Below, piece after piece: positions 52,839-59,999 of a stretch of DNA of 64,000 nt. The notes under the pieces are model-generated. The model had not been told where the DNA came from. It saw only the letters and a program-made list of their open reading frames with translations, and made no database searches. The stretch's first letter is position 1. Every line of letters begins with the position of its first letter. Both the position numbers and the translations under genes were made by a program. The DNA lies in the NCBI RefSeq assembly GCF_900111115.1, contig NZ_FOGD01000007.1:1-64000 (forward strand), written 5' to 3'. The DNA comes from Giesbergeria anulus. GTDB taxonomy: Bacteria; Pseudomonadota; Gammaproteobacteria; Burkholderiales; Burkholderiaceae_C.

Positions 52839-52844
52839 CAATCA

Positions 52845-53738
52845 TCAAGCGGTCAGTGCCCAGATGCCACGCTGGCAAGAGGCAAAGTATTCGCTGTTCT
52901 GGTTAAGAACTTGCCTCACCTTGGCCTTCCAGTTCGGGTTATTCGCCAAACGCTCTGGAGCGTTTTCAGCAACCTTCGTGTAGATGGTTGCCAGATCGGC
53001 TTTACCACCAAGGGCCATCAGCACCATTCGCACCAGTGCTTTCCACGTCGATGCAAGGCGGGCGCTTTGTTGGCGGGCCATGATGGACAGGTCAGACAGG
53101 AACGATGCAATCACCTTGGGCTTTTCCCATAGCAGGATGTATTCGTGCAGGATTCGAGGCATCTTCATGCCTGTGTACCCACGCGAATTCGATACCGTGT
53201 TGTGCTGCTGTTTGATGAGAACGGCAGCCAGCTCATCGGCAGGCATCCGAGCAATGCACTCAGCTTGGTAGCTGGTGTAGCGCCCATTGCGCCGCCAATC
53301 GCCAATGATGGTGCCGTAATAGCCACCGCCTTTGGTTGCTTCGCGTTGGTTCATCAGCGCTATGTGCAGCTTTTCGTGGAAATCTTGATCATCAATGCAG
53401 CGCGAAAGATCGTCTGCATGGGGCGATCCCCACACATTGCCGGAGTAGAGAATCATCCCGCCGTAAGGTGGATGCGACACCACCAAATCAGCAGGCTGAC
53501 CTACAACCGACAAGATGCTCTCGCGCAGCACGTTAAACCCGCTGTGCAAATCAAGACCAAAAGCCTTAATGCCCATCTCGCGCGCTACTTCGACCGAAGT
53601 GCCTGAACCGACCATAGGATCGACAAAGACGCTAGGCCGCAGTTGCTCGAAAAGTGACTTATAAACATGGCCTGAGCAATTGCCCCGCCACGATGATTGA
53701 CCCCAAGGGCCGCGATCAGGGAAGGAAAGAATACTCAT
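52845..53738 (-). CDS. DNA adenine-N6/cytosine-N4 methyltransferase
   Basis: A 297-aa protein: motif I VFVDPMVGSGTSVEVA (S-adenosylmethionine binding, ~residue 38) and catalytic SHPPYGG (~88), as in the N6/N4 methylase family. The C-terminal ~70 residues (GGKADLATIYTKVAE...) resemble a winged-helix domain. No restriction endonuclease gene is adjacent, so it is an orphan, possibly protecting the plasmid from restriction. Specificity cannot be read from the sequence. Confidence 0.75.
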   Translation of the reverse strand: MSILSFPDRGPWGQSSWRGNCSGHVYKSLFEQLRPSVFVDPMVGSGTSVEVAREMGIKAFGLDLHSGFNVLRESILSVVGQPADLVVSHPPYGGMILYSGNVWGSPHADDLSRCIDDQDFHEKLHIALMNQREATKGGGYYGTIIGDWRRNGRYTSYQAECIARMPADELAAVLIKQQHNTVSNSRGYTGMKMPRILHEYILLWEKPKVIASFLSDLSIMARQQSARLASTWKALVRMVLMALGGKADLATIYTKVAENAPERLANNPNWKAKVRQVLNQNSEYFASCQRGIWALTA

Positions 53739-53785
53739 TTTTACCTGAAAATTTTTTCAAACTAGCAAAATGACGCTTTATGGTT

Positions 53786-53813
53786 AAAGGCAACTCCCGA
53801 AGGAATTGCCTTT
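53786..53813 (-). terminator. Terminator upstream of methyltransferase
   Basis: AAAGGCAA.TCC-ttcg-GGAGTTGCCTTT on the minus strand, closing the 69/121-aa unit. Confidence 0.6.
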
Positions 53814-53838
53814 GTTGATAAAGTTCGTGAAAAATACC

Positions 53839-54048
53839 TTAAATTTCTAGTGCAATGTTTTTAGCAACCTGAAAATCAAAGTTTTTACCACACTCATGCG
53901 GATGCAGAAGTTCAAGCATTGGGCTTGTCCTCAAGCATTCACCTGATTTTTCACATTTATCAGCGTTGGAACACCCGGCAAGACCCGTGCGCTTTCCATT
54001 CACCATAGCGGTATAGCTATCAATAATCTGGTTATCACCACGGTTCAT
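53839..54048 (-). CDS. Hypothetical 69-aa Cys-containing protein
   Basis: Contains four Cys (AGCSNADKC, GECLRT and HECGKN) that could bind a metal. Its ATG overlaps the stop of the upstream gene as ATGA, so the two are coupled. No family recognised. Confidence 0.5.
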   Translation of the reverse strand: MNRGDNQIIDSYTAMVNGKRTGLAGCSNADKCEKSGECLRTSPMLELLHPHECGKNFDFQVAKNIALEI

Positions 54049-54410
54049 TTGACGTTCCGCATCATAAGAACAGCGTCGTCTACACCTTCCGGCATCTTCA
54101 CTTCTTCTGGGCCGTATATTGTGGCTAAATCCTTATCTGTCCAACCGTATTCCTCAGACCAATAACCATTGCTGCGAATCTGGTTTTTCGTTGGTGAAAA
54201 AATTACCCAGCCGGACTCGAAATCACCAGCCTGATAAGTTCCATTTGTGACTAAATCGTCAATGACAGTATTAGTCTTAGAGATTCGTTCACTTGAAAAG
54301 TCTATAACAGACGCGCCAACAAATGGTTCCACTAATCCTAGGAATGTGGAGTACGCATCGAGTTCATTAGCTTCATCAATCAAAAGTGTTGCTGTAACAA
54401 TGTAAGCCAT
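54045..54410 (-). CDS. Hypothetical 121-aa protein
   Basis: Begins MAYIVTATLLIDEANELDAY and contains SNGYWSEEYGWTDKDLATIY; acidic soluble protein, unrecognised. GGAAAGG precedes ATG in leader copy 8. First gene of a two-gene unit. Confidence 0.55.
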   Translation of the reverse strand: MAYIVTATLLIDEANELDAYSTFLGLVEPFVGASVIDFSSERISKTNTVIDDLVTNGTYQAGDFESGWVIFSPTKNQIRSNGYWSEEYGWTDKDLATIYGPEEVKMPEGVDDAVLMMRNVK

Positions 54411-54496
54411 AAAAAATCCTTTCCTGCATTAGCAGTTAAAAAAATGGCTCAACAAAAAGTTGTCCCAATTACTTGATTAAAAGCAATTGGGACAAC
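54411..54496 (-). promoter_or_regulatory. Leader RNA copy 8
   Basis: Minus strand: GTTGTCCCAATT/AATTGGGACAAC stem-loop, CCATTTTTTTAAC, TGC-taat-GCA mini-hairpin, GGAAAGG. The anti-SD pairing is weaker than elsewhere. Confidence 0.55.
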
Positions 54497-54519
54497 CCTT
54501 TCAGGCGGCTGTCTCTTTT

Positions 54520-54969
54520 TTATGCAGAAACCTTGCAGTTGTGATTGTTGATTTTCTCAGCAACTTCTGCGGCGCTCATGCTGGCACGGCCTTTGAAAAC
54601 AAAGCACCCCTTTCCTGTTTTGCAGTAAATACTGGTGACATTGCCCCAGTAATACTCCATAAACTTGAAAGATTCCACACCATTAACGCGCTTCCAGTCT
54701 TCTGGAGGCAGCGCTTCCAGTGCGTCTTGCCACTGTTCTTCGGTAATGGCTGACGGCTCTGTGCAATGGCTTTCCTCAATCATAGCGGAGACTACACTCC
54801 ACTTTCCGATGAGAATTTTTTGCTTGCGTTCAGCCTCCAAACTTTGATGGGTTTGGTTGCTGTGAAAGCCAAAGACTTCCCCAGATTCAGTACGGCGAAC
54901 CGCATCGATCATTCGGGCTTTAGAATTTTCGGTTGCAGGGGTGTAAAAAACGTCGAAATCGTGTTCCAT
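54520..54969 (-). CDS. Hypothetical 149-aa protein
   Basis: Starts MEHDFDVFYTPATENSKARM, continues with an LIGKW segment and ends NNHNCKVSA; no recognised domain. The selected ATG follows AGGAAATTTCTC and leader copy 9; a 16-codon extension would only translate the leader. Confidence 0.5.
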   Translation of the reverse strand: MEHDFDVFYTPATENSKARMIDAVRRTESGEVFGFHSNQTHQSLEAERKQKILIGKWSVVSAMIEESHCTEPSAITEEQWQDALEALPPEDWKRVNGVESFKFMEYYWGNVTSIYCKTGKGCFVFKGRASMSAAEVAEKINNHNCKVSA

Positions 54970-55037
54970 GAGAAATTTCCTAAGAAAGGTTAAAAAACCA
55001 GTCAGAAACTTATCCAAACCCTGTTGAGCTTGGATAA
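54970..55037 (-). promoter_or_regulatory. Leader RNA copy 9
   Basis: Minus strand: TTATCCAA/TTTGGATAA stem-loop, TTTC, GGTTTTTTAACC box, TTTCTTAGGAAA around the SD. Confidence 0.55.
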
Positions 55038-55066
55038 ATCCCCGGAGAGATTTATCTTATGAAGAT

Positions 55067-55324
55067 TTAGCGATTGCTAACAAAGTCATCCAAACTGATA
55101 ACTTTGGCATCTTCCTCAATGACACCAATTTTCTTGAGGAATTTCTCAAGACCATCAATGTCATTCTTGTGTTTCATGCCGTACCCTTTGAAAAAGAATA
55201 CACCCTCTCGTTCCCAAGGAGCAACATCAAAAACAGGATCATCTCCGAGATTTTCACTGTCCAGCACTTCGGCATAGAAAGTGGCGTTCTCATCGAAGTT
55301 GATTCGGTAAACGTAAGTTTTCAT
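55067..55324 (-). CDS. Hypothetical 85-aa protein
   Basis: Starts MKTYVYRINFDENATFYAEV, a strand-rich opening, and ends VISLDDFVSNR. The N-terminal pattern resembles the DpnD/PcfM-like protein encoded just upstream (3-bp gap), so the pair may have arisen by duplication and divergence. The function is unknown. Confidence 0.55.
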   Translation of the reverse strand: MKTYVYRINFDENATFYAEVLDSENLGDDPVFDVAPWEREGVFFFKGYGMKHKNDIDGLEKFLKKIGVIEEDAKVISLDDFVSNR

Positions 55325-55327
55325 AGA

Positions 55328-55483
55328 TCATTCAACCCCAATGATTTCACAGTCAATCAAGGTGTCATCATGATTTACCTCGCCATCCGTGGATTCTGCT
55401 AATTTCTTCGCTTGCGTAGAATTATCAGCTTCCACCTCAACTTCTTCGGTATATTGGAAGATTTTTCTTACCGTGAACTTCAT
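55328..55483 (-). CDS. DpnD/PcfM-like 51-aa protein
   Basis: Starts MKFTVRKIFQYTEEVEVEAD, followed by AKKLAES and a strand pair ending IDCEIIGVE. The alternating strand-helix-strand pattern with EVEVEAD is that of DpnD/PcfM-like small proteins found on plasmids and near Dpn genes. AGGAAAACC precedes ATG within leader copy 10. It is followed three bases later by the 85-aa gene. Confidence 0.55.
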   Translation of the reverse strand: MKFTVRKIFQYTEEVEVEADNSTQAKKLAESTDGEVNHDDTLIDCEIIGVE

Positions 55484-55555
55484 GGTTTTCCTAAAAAAGG
55501 TGTTAAAAAACCACTCAGAAACTGACTCAAATCCTCATCCATAAAGATTTAAGTC
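55484..55555 (-). promoter_or_regulatory. Leader RNA copy 10
   Basis: Minus strand: GACTTAAATC/GATTTGAGTC stem-loop with one U-G pair, GGTTTTTTAACACC box, AGGAAAACC, ATG. Confidence 0.55.
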
Positions 55556-55586
55556 AATCCCCGAAGGGATTGGTCAGTGTGCTTTC

Positions 55587-55748
55587 TTACTCTTGGCTCA
55601 AGGCCAATTCAGTTAACTCACCTTTTTCATTAACATAACCTTTATCCTGAAAAAATTTCAGAAGACCGGGTGATGCTCCTTTATGTAGTTTCTTGCGGAA
55701 CTGCATAACTTTTGCAAACTCTTTTTTCTTTTTTTGTTTCGGGGTCAT
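55587..55748 (-). CDS. Hypothetical 53-aa Lys-rich protein
   Basis: Starts MTPKQKKKKEFAKVMQFRKK and ends ELTELALSQE. GGAAGGG precedes ATG. It follows the PemK-like gene by 24 bp on the same strand. Its small basic character and place leave open a role in a toxin-antitoxin pair, but antitoxins are rarely this basic. Confidence 0.45.
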   Translation of the reverse strand: MTPKQKKKKEFAKVMQFRKKLHKGASPGLLKFFQDKGYVNEKGELTELALSQE

Positions 55749-55772
55749 ATTGGCCCTTCCTTCTTATTAAAA

Positions 55773-56114
55773 TTAAATGAGGCCAGCGTGAGCAGCAGCT
55801 CGTGCAAGCTGCCCGTATTTGCGCTGTGGCAAATCACCTGCGATGCACTGATTGCGATTCAGGGTCATTGCTATACGCACTCCCAGATCGAACCGAGTGG
55901 GTCGGTTCAATCCGCAGTCCATCAAGTCTTCCTTGCTGGCGATGACAACTTCGCCCTTGAGGGGGAAGGCAGCATCAACTTTTTGAGAAGACCCGTAGGC
56001 GAGCAGGAAACGATTGTCACCCAAGTCCTCAAGGACTAGGGCTGGTCGCACCTTGTTTTCAGCAGCACCTTCAGCGAGGAAGGGAACGAAAACGATGTTG
56101 CCAATTGCAGCCAT
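55773..56114 (-). CDS. PemK/MazF-like protein
   Basis: A 113-aa protein: NIVFVPFLAEGAAENKVRPA near the start, VLEDLGDNRFLLAYG, an FPLKGEVVI strand and TRFDLGVRIAM. The RPALVL strand and the order of strands fit the PemK/MazF-like (CcdB fold) superfamily. No MazE-type antitoxin is adjacent. A tight hairpin GCTCCTT-tttctc-AAGGAGC covers its ribosome-binding site. Confidence 0.55.
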   Translation of the reverse strand: MAAIGNIVFVPFLAEGAAENKVRPALVLEDLGDNRFLLAYGSSQKVDAAFPLKGEVVIASKEDLMDCGLNRPTRFDLGVRIAMTLNRNQCIAGDLPQRKYGQLARAAAHAGLI

Positions 56115-56136
56115 GATTAGCTCCTTGAGAAAAAGG
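56115..56136 (-). promoter_or_regulatory. SD-masking hairpin of PemK-like gene (leader copy 11, short form)
   Basis: GCTCCTT/AAGGAGC seven-base-pair hairpin directly before ATG. It lacks the TTAAC box and mini-hairpin of the other leaders but follows the same principle. Confidence 0.6.
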
Positions 56137-56176
56137 AGCCAGCCCCAAGGGACAGATAGCCCCTAGGGTGGTTAAA

Positions 56177-56190
56177 TTCCGCAGTTGCGG
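56177..56190. promoter_or_regulatory. TTCCGCAGTTGCGG element, copy 3
   Basis: Upstream of the PemK-like gene. The neighbouring TATTTCAGCACAAAAAGCA matches the sequence beside copy 1. Confidence 0.6.
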
Positions 56191-56270
56191 TGGTGAATGA
56201 CGCTATTTCAGCACAAAAAGCACTACTTTTGGGTGATGAATAAATGCTGTTTTAGCTTGCGTTTTGCTTA

Positions 56271-56531
56271 TCAATCTGACCGCGTGATAGACAGATCGTA
56301 GTAGAGCACCAGCCTATCGTCGAGGTTCAGCACACCTTCTGGTAGCTTCTCGGCCACAGTGATGATAGTTGCGTAGTCTTTGACAATCCAAGCATTCTTA
56401 AAGCCTTCTAACAAAGCCTGAACCTCTATCTGGCCTTCCTTCAGGCGGCGACGAGTGCGGTAGCCCTCGAATTCCTTCAGTAGTGCCTTTTGCGTTGCGT
56501 CTGGATCAAATAGGTCTTGTGTTACAAACAT
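56271..56531 (-). CDS. Hypothetical 86-aa protein
   Basis: Starts MFVTQDLFDPDATQKALLKE and ends VLYYDLSITRSD; helical, no family recognised. GGAG precedes the ATG; a TTG four codons earlier would lie too close to the RadC stop. It is the second gene of the radC unit. Confidence 0.55.
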   Translation of the reverse strand: MFVTQDLFDPDATQKALLKEFEGYRTRRRLKEGQIEVQALLEGFKNAWIVKDYATIITVAEKLPEGVLNLDDRLVLYYDLSITRSD

Positions 56532-56544
56532 GGATTTCTCCAAA

Positions 56545-56985
56545 TCAAATAATACCTTCTTGGGTCATTGACAGGCAACTTCTTCCGGAGGTGATAACAT
56601 GATCTAGCAGCATCACATCCACTAGACTCAGCGCCTCTTTCATTTTTTTGGTAGTAGCAATGTCTTCTGAAGACGGTATCGTATTTCCATTTGGGTGGTT
56701 GTGTGTAATAATTACAGCCTCGGCATTTTTTTGCAGTGCTGCGCGAACTATCTCTCTTATATATATAGACACCCCAGCTATTGTCCCAAAAAACAGATAT
56801 TGAAAATCAATAACTCTGTATTCCTTATCAATAAACATTACTCCGAATACTTCACGGCCATCGTGTTTCGCAGCTTGGATAGTAAGATATTTTTTTACTG
56901 CATCTGGGCTAGACATAACCGTATCACGACGAATACGACCATCGAGAATAGTCAAAGCCTTTTCGATAATTTCATCATCAGTCAT
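56545..56985 (-). CDS. radC: RadC-family JAB-domain protein
   Basis: A 146-aa protein with the JAB/MPN metalloprotease-like core of RadC: HNHPNG motif, a Ser/Asp pair downstream (DVMLLDHVITSG) and an N-terminal strand-helix region. Plasmid RadC proteins often accompany anti-restriction and DUF932 genes; their molecular role is unresolved. It is preceded by leader copy 12, consistent with the known radC RNA motif being found upstream of such genes. Confidence 0.85.
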   Translation of the reverse strand: MTDDEIIEKALTILDGRIRRDTVMSSPDAVKKYLTIQAAKHDGREVFGVMFIDKEYRVIDFQYLFFGTIAGVSIYIREIVRAALQKNAEAVIITHNHPNGNTIPSSEDIATTKKMKEALSLVDVMLLDHVITSGRSCLSMTQEGII

Positions 56986-57076
56986 AAATCACTCCATTCC
57001 AAAAAGTTTGGTTAAAAAGGAGTGGGCCATAGCAGGCTTTCCGATGGCATCGATATGGCAGCCATTGGGAAGCCTG
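56986..57076 (-). promoter_or_regulatory. Leader RNA copy 12
   Basis: Minus strand: CAGGCTTCCCAATGGC paired with GCCATCGGAAAGCCTG, then CACTCC, TTTTTAACC, a CCAAA/TTTGG mini-hairpin, GGAGTG, ATG. CACTCC/GGAGTG are exact complements. Confidence 0.75.
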
Positions 57077-57125
57077 CATACCTAGCCCTGTGGGGGCAGG
57101 GCGGCAAGGCTTGGTGAAAGGTTAG

Positions 57126-57145
57126 ACCGGCCAAATTTGGTCGGT
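57126..57145. repeat. Plasmid palindrome copy 15 (variant)
   Basis: ACCGGCCAAATTTGGTCGGT: one C-to-T change in the right arm, which still allows a G-U pair in RNA. Confidence 0.8.
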
Positions 57146-57224
57146 CAGTATCGAAGGTAGCAATCTACGAGCAAGCAAAGCTGCCCGTGGATGGTCTTTT
57201 CTGCTGTAACCTGGAGGGCAGGCC

Positions 57225-57563
57225 CTAGTCAATTACAGAGAACTCAACATGCTTTCCTGTCCGAGCAATCATATCGATCAGGGCATCGATGCTGAATTTC
57301 ACAGATTTTTTGTTAATCACATCAGAAACTCTTGGGCGCGTTACACCTAAGATTTCCGCCGCATCCGACTGCCTTAAATTTTTCGCTTCGATCCATTCCG
57401 CCAATTCCGCCATCAATGAATTCTTAATGGCTAATTTTTCAGATATGATTCGCTGCGACTCTGCTTTTAAGGATGCTGCTTCTTCCGGCTCAAAACCCAA
57501 ATCTGCAAAAATGTTTCCATCAGCAGGGGTGATGTGTGCTGATTTAGTATCAATGTTCATCAT
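57225..57563 (-). CDS. higA: HigA-like XRE-family antitoxin
   Basis: A 112-aa protein with a C-terminal helix-turn-helix (NLRQSDAAEILGVTRPRVSDVINKK, in blocks). It begins with two consecutive ATGs; the first overlaps the toxin stop, the second has better SD spacing. Toxin-first order is typical of HigBA. It likely represses its own promoter and neutralises HigB. Confidence 0.85.
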   Translation of the reverse strand: MMNIDTKSAHITPADGNIFADLGFEPEEAASLKAESQRIISEKLAIKNSLMAELAEWIEAKNLRQSDAAEILGVTRPRVSDVINKKSVKFSIDALIDMIARTGKHVEFSVID

Positions 57564-57907
57564 TTGCTCCTTTCTTGAATGACAGCTTTATAACGGACGG
57601 CTGCAATATCCTTGTCATGCTTACTGGTCGCTGTTGTTTTCTTCTTAAAGCAGTGCAACACATACACTGCCTCTGGAAACTTCGCCAGATACATTACACG
57701 AAACCAACCATCGCCAATGTTGATCCGAATTTCCTTTGTTCCAGCACCCACCACATCAAATGGCTTCCAATCATCAGGTTCCAAGCCAGCCTGAATCCGA
57801 TTAAGCTGAAACCCAGCCTCCTTCCGCGCATTAGGCGTGAAGATGCTATCGTCCTTGATGTCTCGGAACGAAGAACCTCGCCAGTCGATAGGCTTTTCTT
57901 TCCTCAC
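57560..57907 (-). CDS. higB: HigB/Gp49-like toxin
   Basis: A 115-aa protein: RGSSFRDIKDD, a helical ARKEAGFQLNRIQ, then IRINIGDGWFRVMYLAKFPEAVYVLHCFKKKT in blocks, which is the Gp49/HigB RelE-like mRNA interferase pattern. A GTG start is chosen (GGAG at six bases); the frame is open four codons further. It overlaps the antitoxin gene by four bases. Confidence 0.85.
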   Translation of the reverse strand: MRKEKPIDWRGSSFRDIKDDSIFTPNARKEAGFQLNRIQAGLEPDDWKPFDVVGAGTKEIRINIGDGWFRVMYLAKFPEAVYVLHCFKKKTTATSKHDKDIAAVRYKAVIQERSK

Positions 57908-57980
57908 TTTTATCTCCACATGATTGTATCAAATCTTATACAGACAGCGTACCTTTTCCTTCGGAACGCAGTCTTGTAGC

Positions 57981-58376
57981 TCACTGCTGCGTGCTGCCGC
58001 ACACCCCAAGATCGTCCACGCGGGCGACGATGACGCGCCCGTCAGCCACAGCGAGTACGCCGTGGTTGGGAAACCGGGCCATAAACGCGTTCGCATCGCT
58101 AGTGCCGTCCTTCGTATCGGGAAACTCTGCGACGATGGCAAAGTCCAGACCGAGGTGGCGATAGTAGTGCGGCTCCAGATGAGTACCTGGCAGTCCGTAG
58201 GTTTTAGAAAGTTCCAGCGGATTGCCCTGCGGATCAGGTCTGCCGAACATCGTCCGTTTTGCGATCCAATCAGCACACTTGCGACACAGACCAAAGCCCG
58301 TGTCTTGGTTATGCCATTGTTCCCATTGACCTGCACTTTCACCACAGCAGGCGCATGTCAGTTCACGTTTTGCCAT
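57981..58376 (-). CDS. Hypothetical protein with zinc-ribbon-like Cys pairs
   Basis: A 131-aa protein starting MAKRELTCACCGESAGQWEQ with CACC and CRKC pairs (residues ~8-35) that could bind zinc, followed by an unrecognised domain ending GVCGSTQQ. GGGTAAAG precedes the ATG. It follows the 65-aa gene by 25 bp; a longer in-frame start lies within that gene. Confidence 0.55.
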   Translation of the reverse strand: MAKRELTCACCGESAGQWEQWHNQDTGFGLCRKCADWIAKRTMFGRPDPQGNPLELSKTYGLPGTHLEPHYYRHLGLDFAIVAEFPDTKDGTSDANAFMARFPNHGVLAVADGRVIVARVDDLGVCGSTQQ

Positions 58377-58401
58377 TTCTTTACCCTTTTTTATTTCGAC
58401 A

Positions 58402-58599
58402 TTAATGCCAATGGTGGCTTTCAGTAGAGCTTTCATGATCATTTATTTCTTGCCACCAAGGATCAGGATTCCATCCCGAATCAGATTCAACCTCAATACA
58501 AAGCCCGAACTTTTCTGAGGTTCTTACAGCATATCGGATGATCTCTCCAGCTTTAACAGCATCCTCTGCCATTTTTTTAGCCACATCAAAACTTACCAT
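58402..58599 (-). CDS. Hypothetical 65-aa protein
   Basis: Starts MVSFDVAKKMAEDAVKAGEI, includes WNPDPWWQEI and ends SHHWH. Unrecognised. GGAGTG in leader copy 13 gives the start. Confidence 0.5.
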   Translation of the reverse strand: MVSFDVAKKMAEDAVKAGEIIRYAVRTSEKFGLCIEVESDSGWNPDPWWQEINDHESSTESHHWH

Positions 58600-58684
58600 A
58601 AATCACTCCATTCCAAAAAGTTTGGTTAAAAAAGGAGTGGCCTAAATACAGGCTTTCCAATAGATTAAATCCATTGGAAAACCC
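58600..58684 (-). promoter_or_regulatory. Leader RNA copy 13
   Basis: Minus strand: TTTTCCAATGG/CTATTGGAAA stem-loop, CACTCC, TTTTTTAACC, CCAAA/TTTGG, GGAGTG. Its last 42 bases match copy 12 almost exactly. Confidence 0.75.
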
Positions 58685-58705
58685 GCAAATTGGGTTTTCT
58701 TCTAA

Positions 58706-58942
58706 TCAAACCCACATTCTCATGTGTGTTGAATAGAATTGTCGATAATAATTTTCCTGCAATTCATCGTACAACTCTGGGTTTTGATGTCCATCAATGA
58801 CGAATGCCTTTTTGGGGTCGCGTGTCATCGTGCCATCCAAATCCATCAAGTAGCGATCATCAAGGTCTTCTTGCTTGCCTTGCAGGAACAAAGCCCAGCC
58901 CGGTATGTAAAAGCGCTGATTTTTCTCAGTTAGCTGAGTCAT
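58706..58942 (-). CDS. Hypothetical 78-aa protein
   Basis: Starts MTQLTEKNQRFYIPGWALFL, with KKAFVIDGHQNPELYDELQE. AAGAGTG lies nine bases before the ATG; GTG three codons earlier is an alternative. It overlaps the upstream 87-aa gene by 17 bp. Unrecognised. Confidence 0.5.
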   Translation of the reverse strand: MTQLTEKNQRFYIPGWALFLQGKQEDLDDRYLMDLDGTMTRDPKKAFVIDGHQNPELYDELQENYYRQFYSTHMRMWV

Positions 58943-59189
58943 TGCAAACACTCTTTTTTTGTGAATTCAAAAACATTGCATCTTCACTTCCGTCTCGATA
59001 TGCCTTTATCAAAAAAGGATCACAGCGAAATGTCGAGGGAAGCGGTTCGTTATAAAATCCAGAAGAATGAGCGTACTCGTATGCCAACTCACGATCTCTG
59101 TCAGCAGCTTCCAGTTCATTTATCGCTTCAAGTGCCTTTGAGACTTGCAAATGACAGCGTGCGTTCATTTGATTTCCTGTATGGATCAT
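58926..59189 (-). CDS. Hypothetical 87-aa protein
   Basis: Starts MIHTGNQMNARCHLQVSKAL, with a helical segment KALEAINELEAADRDRELAY. Start set by GGAG nine bases upstream in leader copy 14. Unrecognised. Confidence 0.5.
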   Translation of the reverse strand: MIHTGNQMNARCHLQVSKALEAINELEAADRDRELAYEYAHSSGFYNEPLPSTFRCDPFLIKAYRDGSEDAMFLNSQKKSVCNDSAN

Positions 59190-59272
59190 GATGTTTAACT
59201 CCATTCCAAAAAATTGGTTAAAAAGGAGTGGGCCGTAGTAGGCTTTCCAATAGAGCAATCCATTGGAAAGCC
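59190..59272 (-). promoter_or_regulatory. Leader RNA copy 14
   Basis: Minus strand: GGCTTTCCAATGG/CTATTGGAAAGCC stem-loop, CACTCC, TTTTTAACC, CCAA/TTGG, GGAGT. Confidence 0.75.
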
Positions 59273-59299
59273 CGCAGAGCGGACTTACCTAGCAATCAA

Positions 59300-59494
59300 T
59301 TAAATGCCACAATACAGATCGTAAGCAGCACCAAGCTCCTCACTGGACACCCCGGAAGCGTAACTCACCTTCCAGATTGCATCTGGGTATTCTTGCCCTT
59401 CATCAATGAGTTTCAAAAGACGCTTCAGTGCAGCGCAAATTTTCTCATCAAGAGTAGAGAGAAAGCTTTCTTCATTAAGATTGAATTGGTTCAT
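59300..59494 (-). CDS. Hypothetical 64-aa protein
   Basis: Starts MNQFNLNEESFLSTLDEKIC and ends AAYDLYCGI; helical, unrecognised. GGAGTAAATTTA precedes ATG. Confidence 0.5.
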   Translation of the reverse strand: MNQFNLNEESFLSTLDEKICAALKRLLKLIDEGQEYPDAIWKVSYASGVSSEELGAAYDLYCGI

Positions 59495-59577
59495 TAAATT
59501 TACTCCATTCCAAAAAGTTGGTTAAAAAGGAGTAGGCCATGCTAGGCTTTCCAATAGACTGCAATCCATTGGGAAGC
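59495..59577 (-). promoter_or_regulatory. Leader RNA copy 15
   Basis: Minus strand: GCTTCCCAATGG/CTATTGGAAAGC stem-loop, TACTCC, TTTTTAACC, CCAA/TTGG, GGAGTA. The C/G-to-T/A change on both sides of the SD pairing (CACTCC/GGAGTG to TACTCC/GGAGTA) preserves complementarity. Confidence 0.75.
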
Positions 59578-59622
59578 CCGCAAGCGGGCTTTGTCTAAGA
59601 GGTGCTGATGCTTCGATGGCTG

Positions 59623-59642
59623 ACCGGCCAAATTTGGTCGGT
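59623..59642. repeat. Plasmid palindrome copy 16 (variant)
   Basis: Same C-to-T variant as copy 15, two bases past the stop of the 87-aa gene. Confidence 0.8.
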
Positions 59643-59644
59643 CG

Positions 59645-59908
59645 CTACCGGGGCACCCGCAGGAGGGATGCTTTCCGTTCTAGCAATTCGGCCAAAAGTT
59701 GATCGAGGGTTCCACCGGGCAGAGACTTCAGCAGCCCGTCCGCTAATTCCTTAGCTTGGGCTGCATAAATCTCTTTGGCGGCTTCAATCGAAAGATTGTC
59801 CGGCATTTGCGACTCCCCTACGATAATCTTCAGATTGGGTGGTGAGCTATTTCCCCCCAACGAAGCGGCACGCAAAAGGTGAATTTCCTTAGCAACGACT
59901 GCATTCAT
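59645..59908 (-). CDS. Hypothetical 87-aa protein
   Basis: Contains SIEAAKEIYAAQAKELADGL and TLDQLLAELLERKASLL, two amphipathic helices. GGGGA precedes ATG. It has no copy of the leader family. Unrecognised. Confidence 0.5.
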   Translation of the reverse strand: MNAVVAKEIHLLRAASLGGNSSPPNLKIIVGESQMPDNLSIEAAKEIYAAQAKELADGLLKSLPGGTLDQLLAELLERKASLLRVPR

Positions 59909-59999
59909 TTTTATCCCCTATTCGATTAAGACAAAAAACTTTCCAATTTACCAACGGTGAAATCCCAACGAATGGACTTTCACCGTAGCAGTTACGCCA

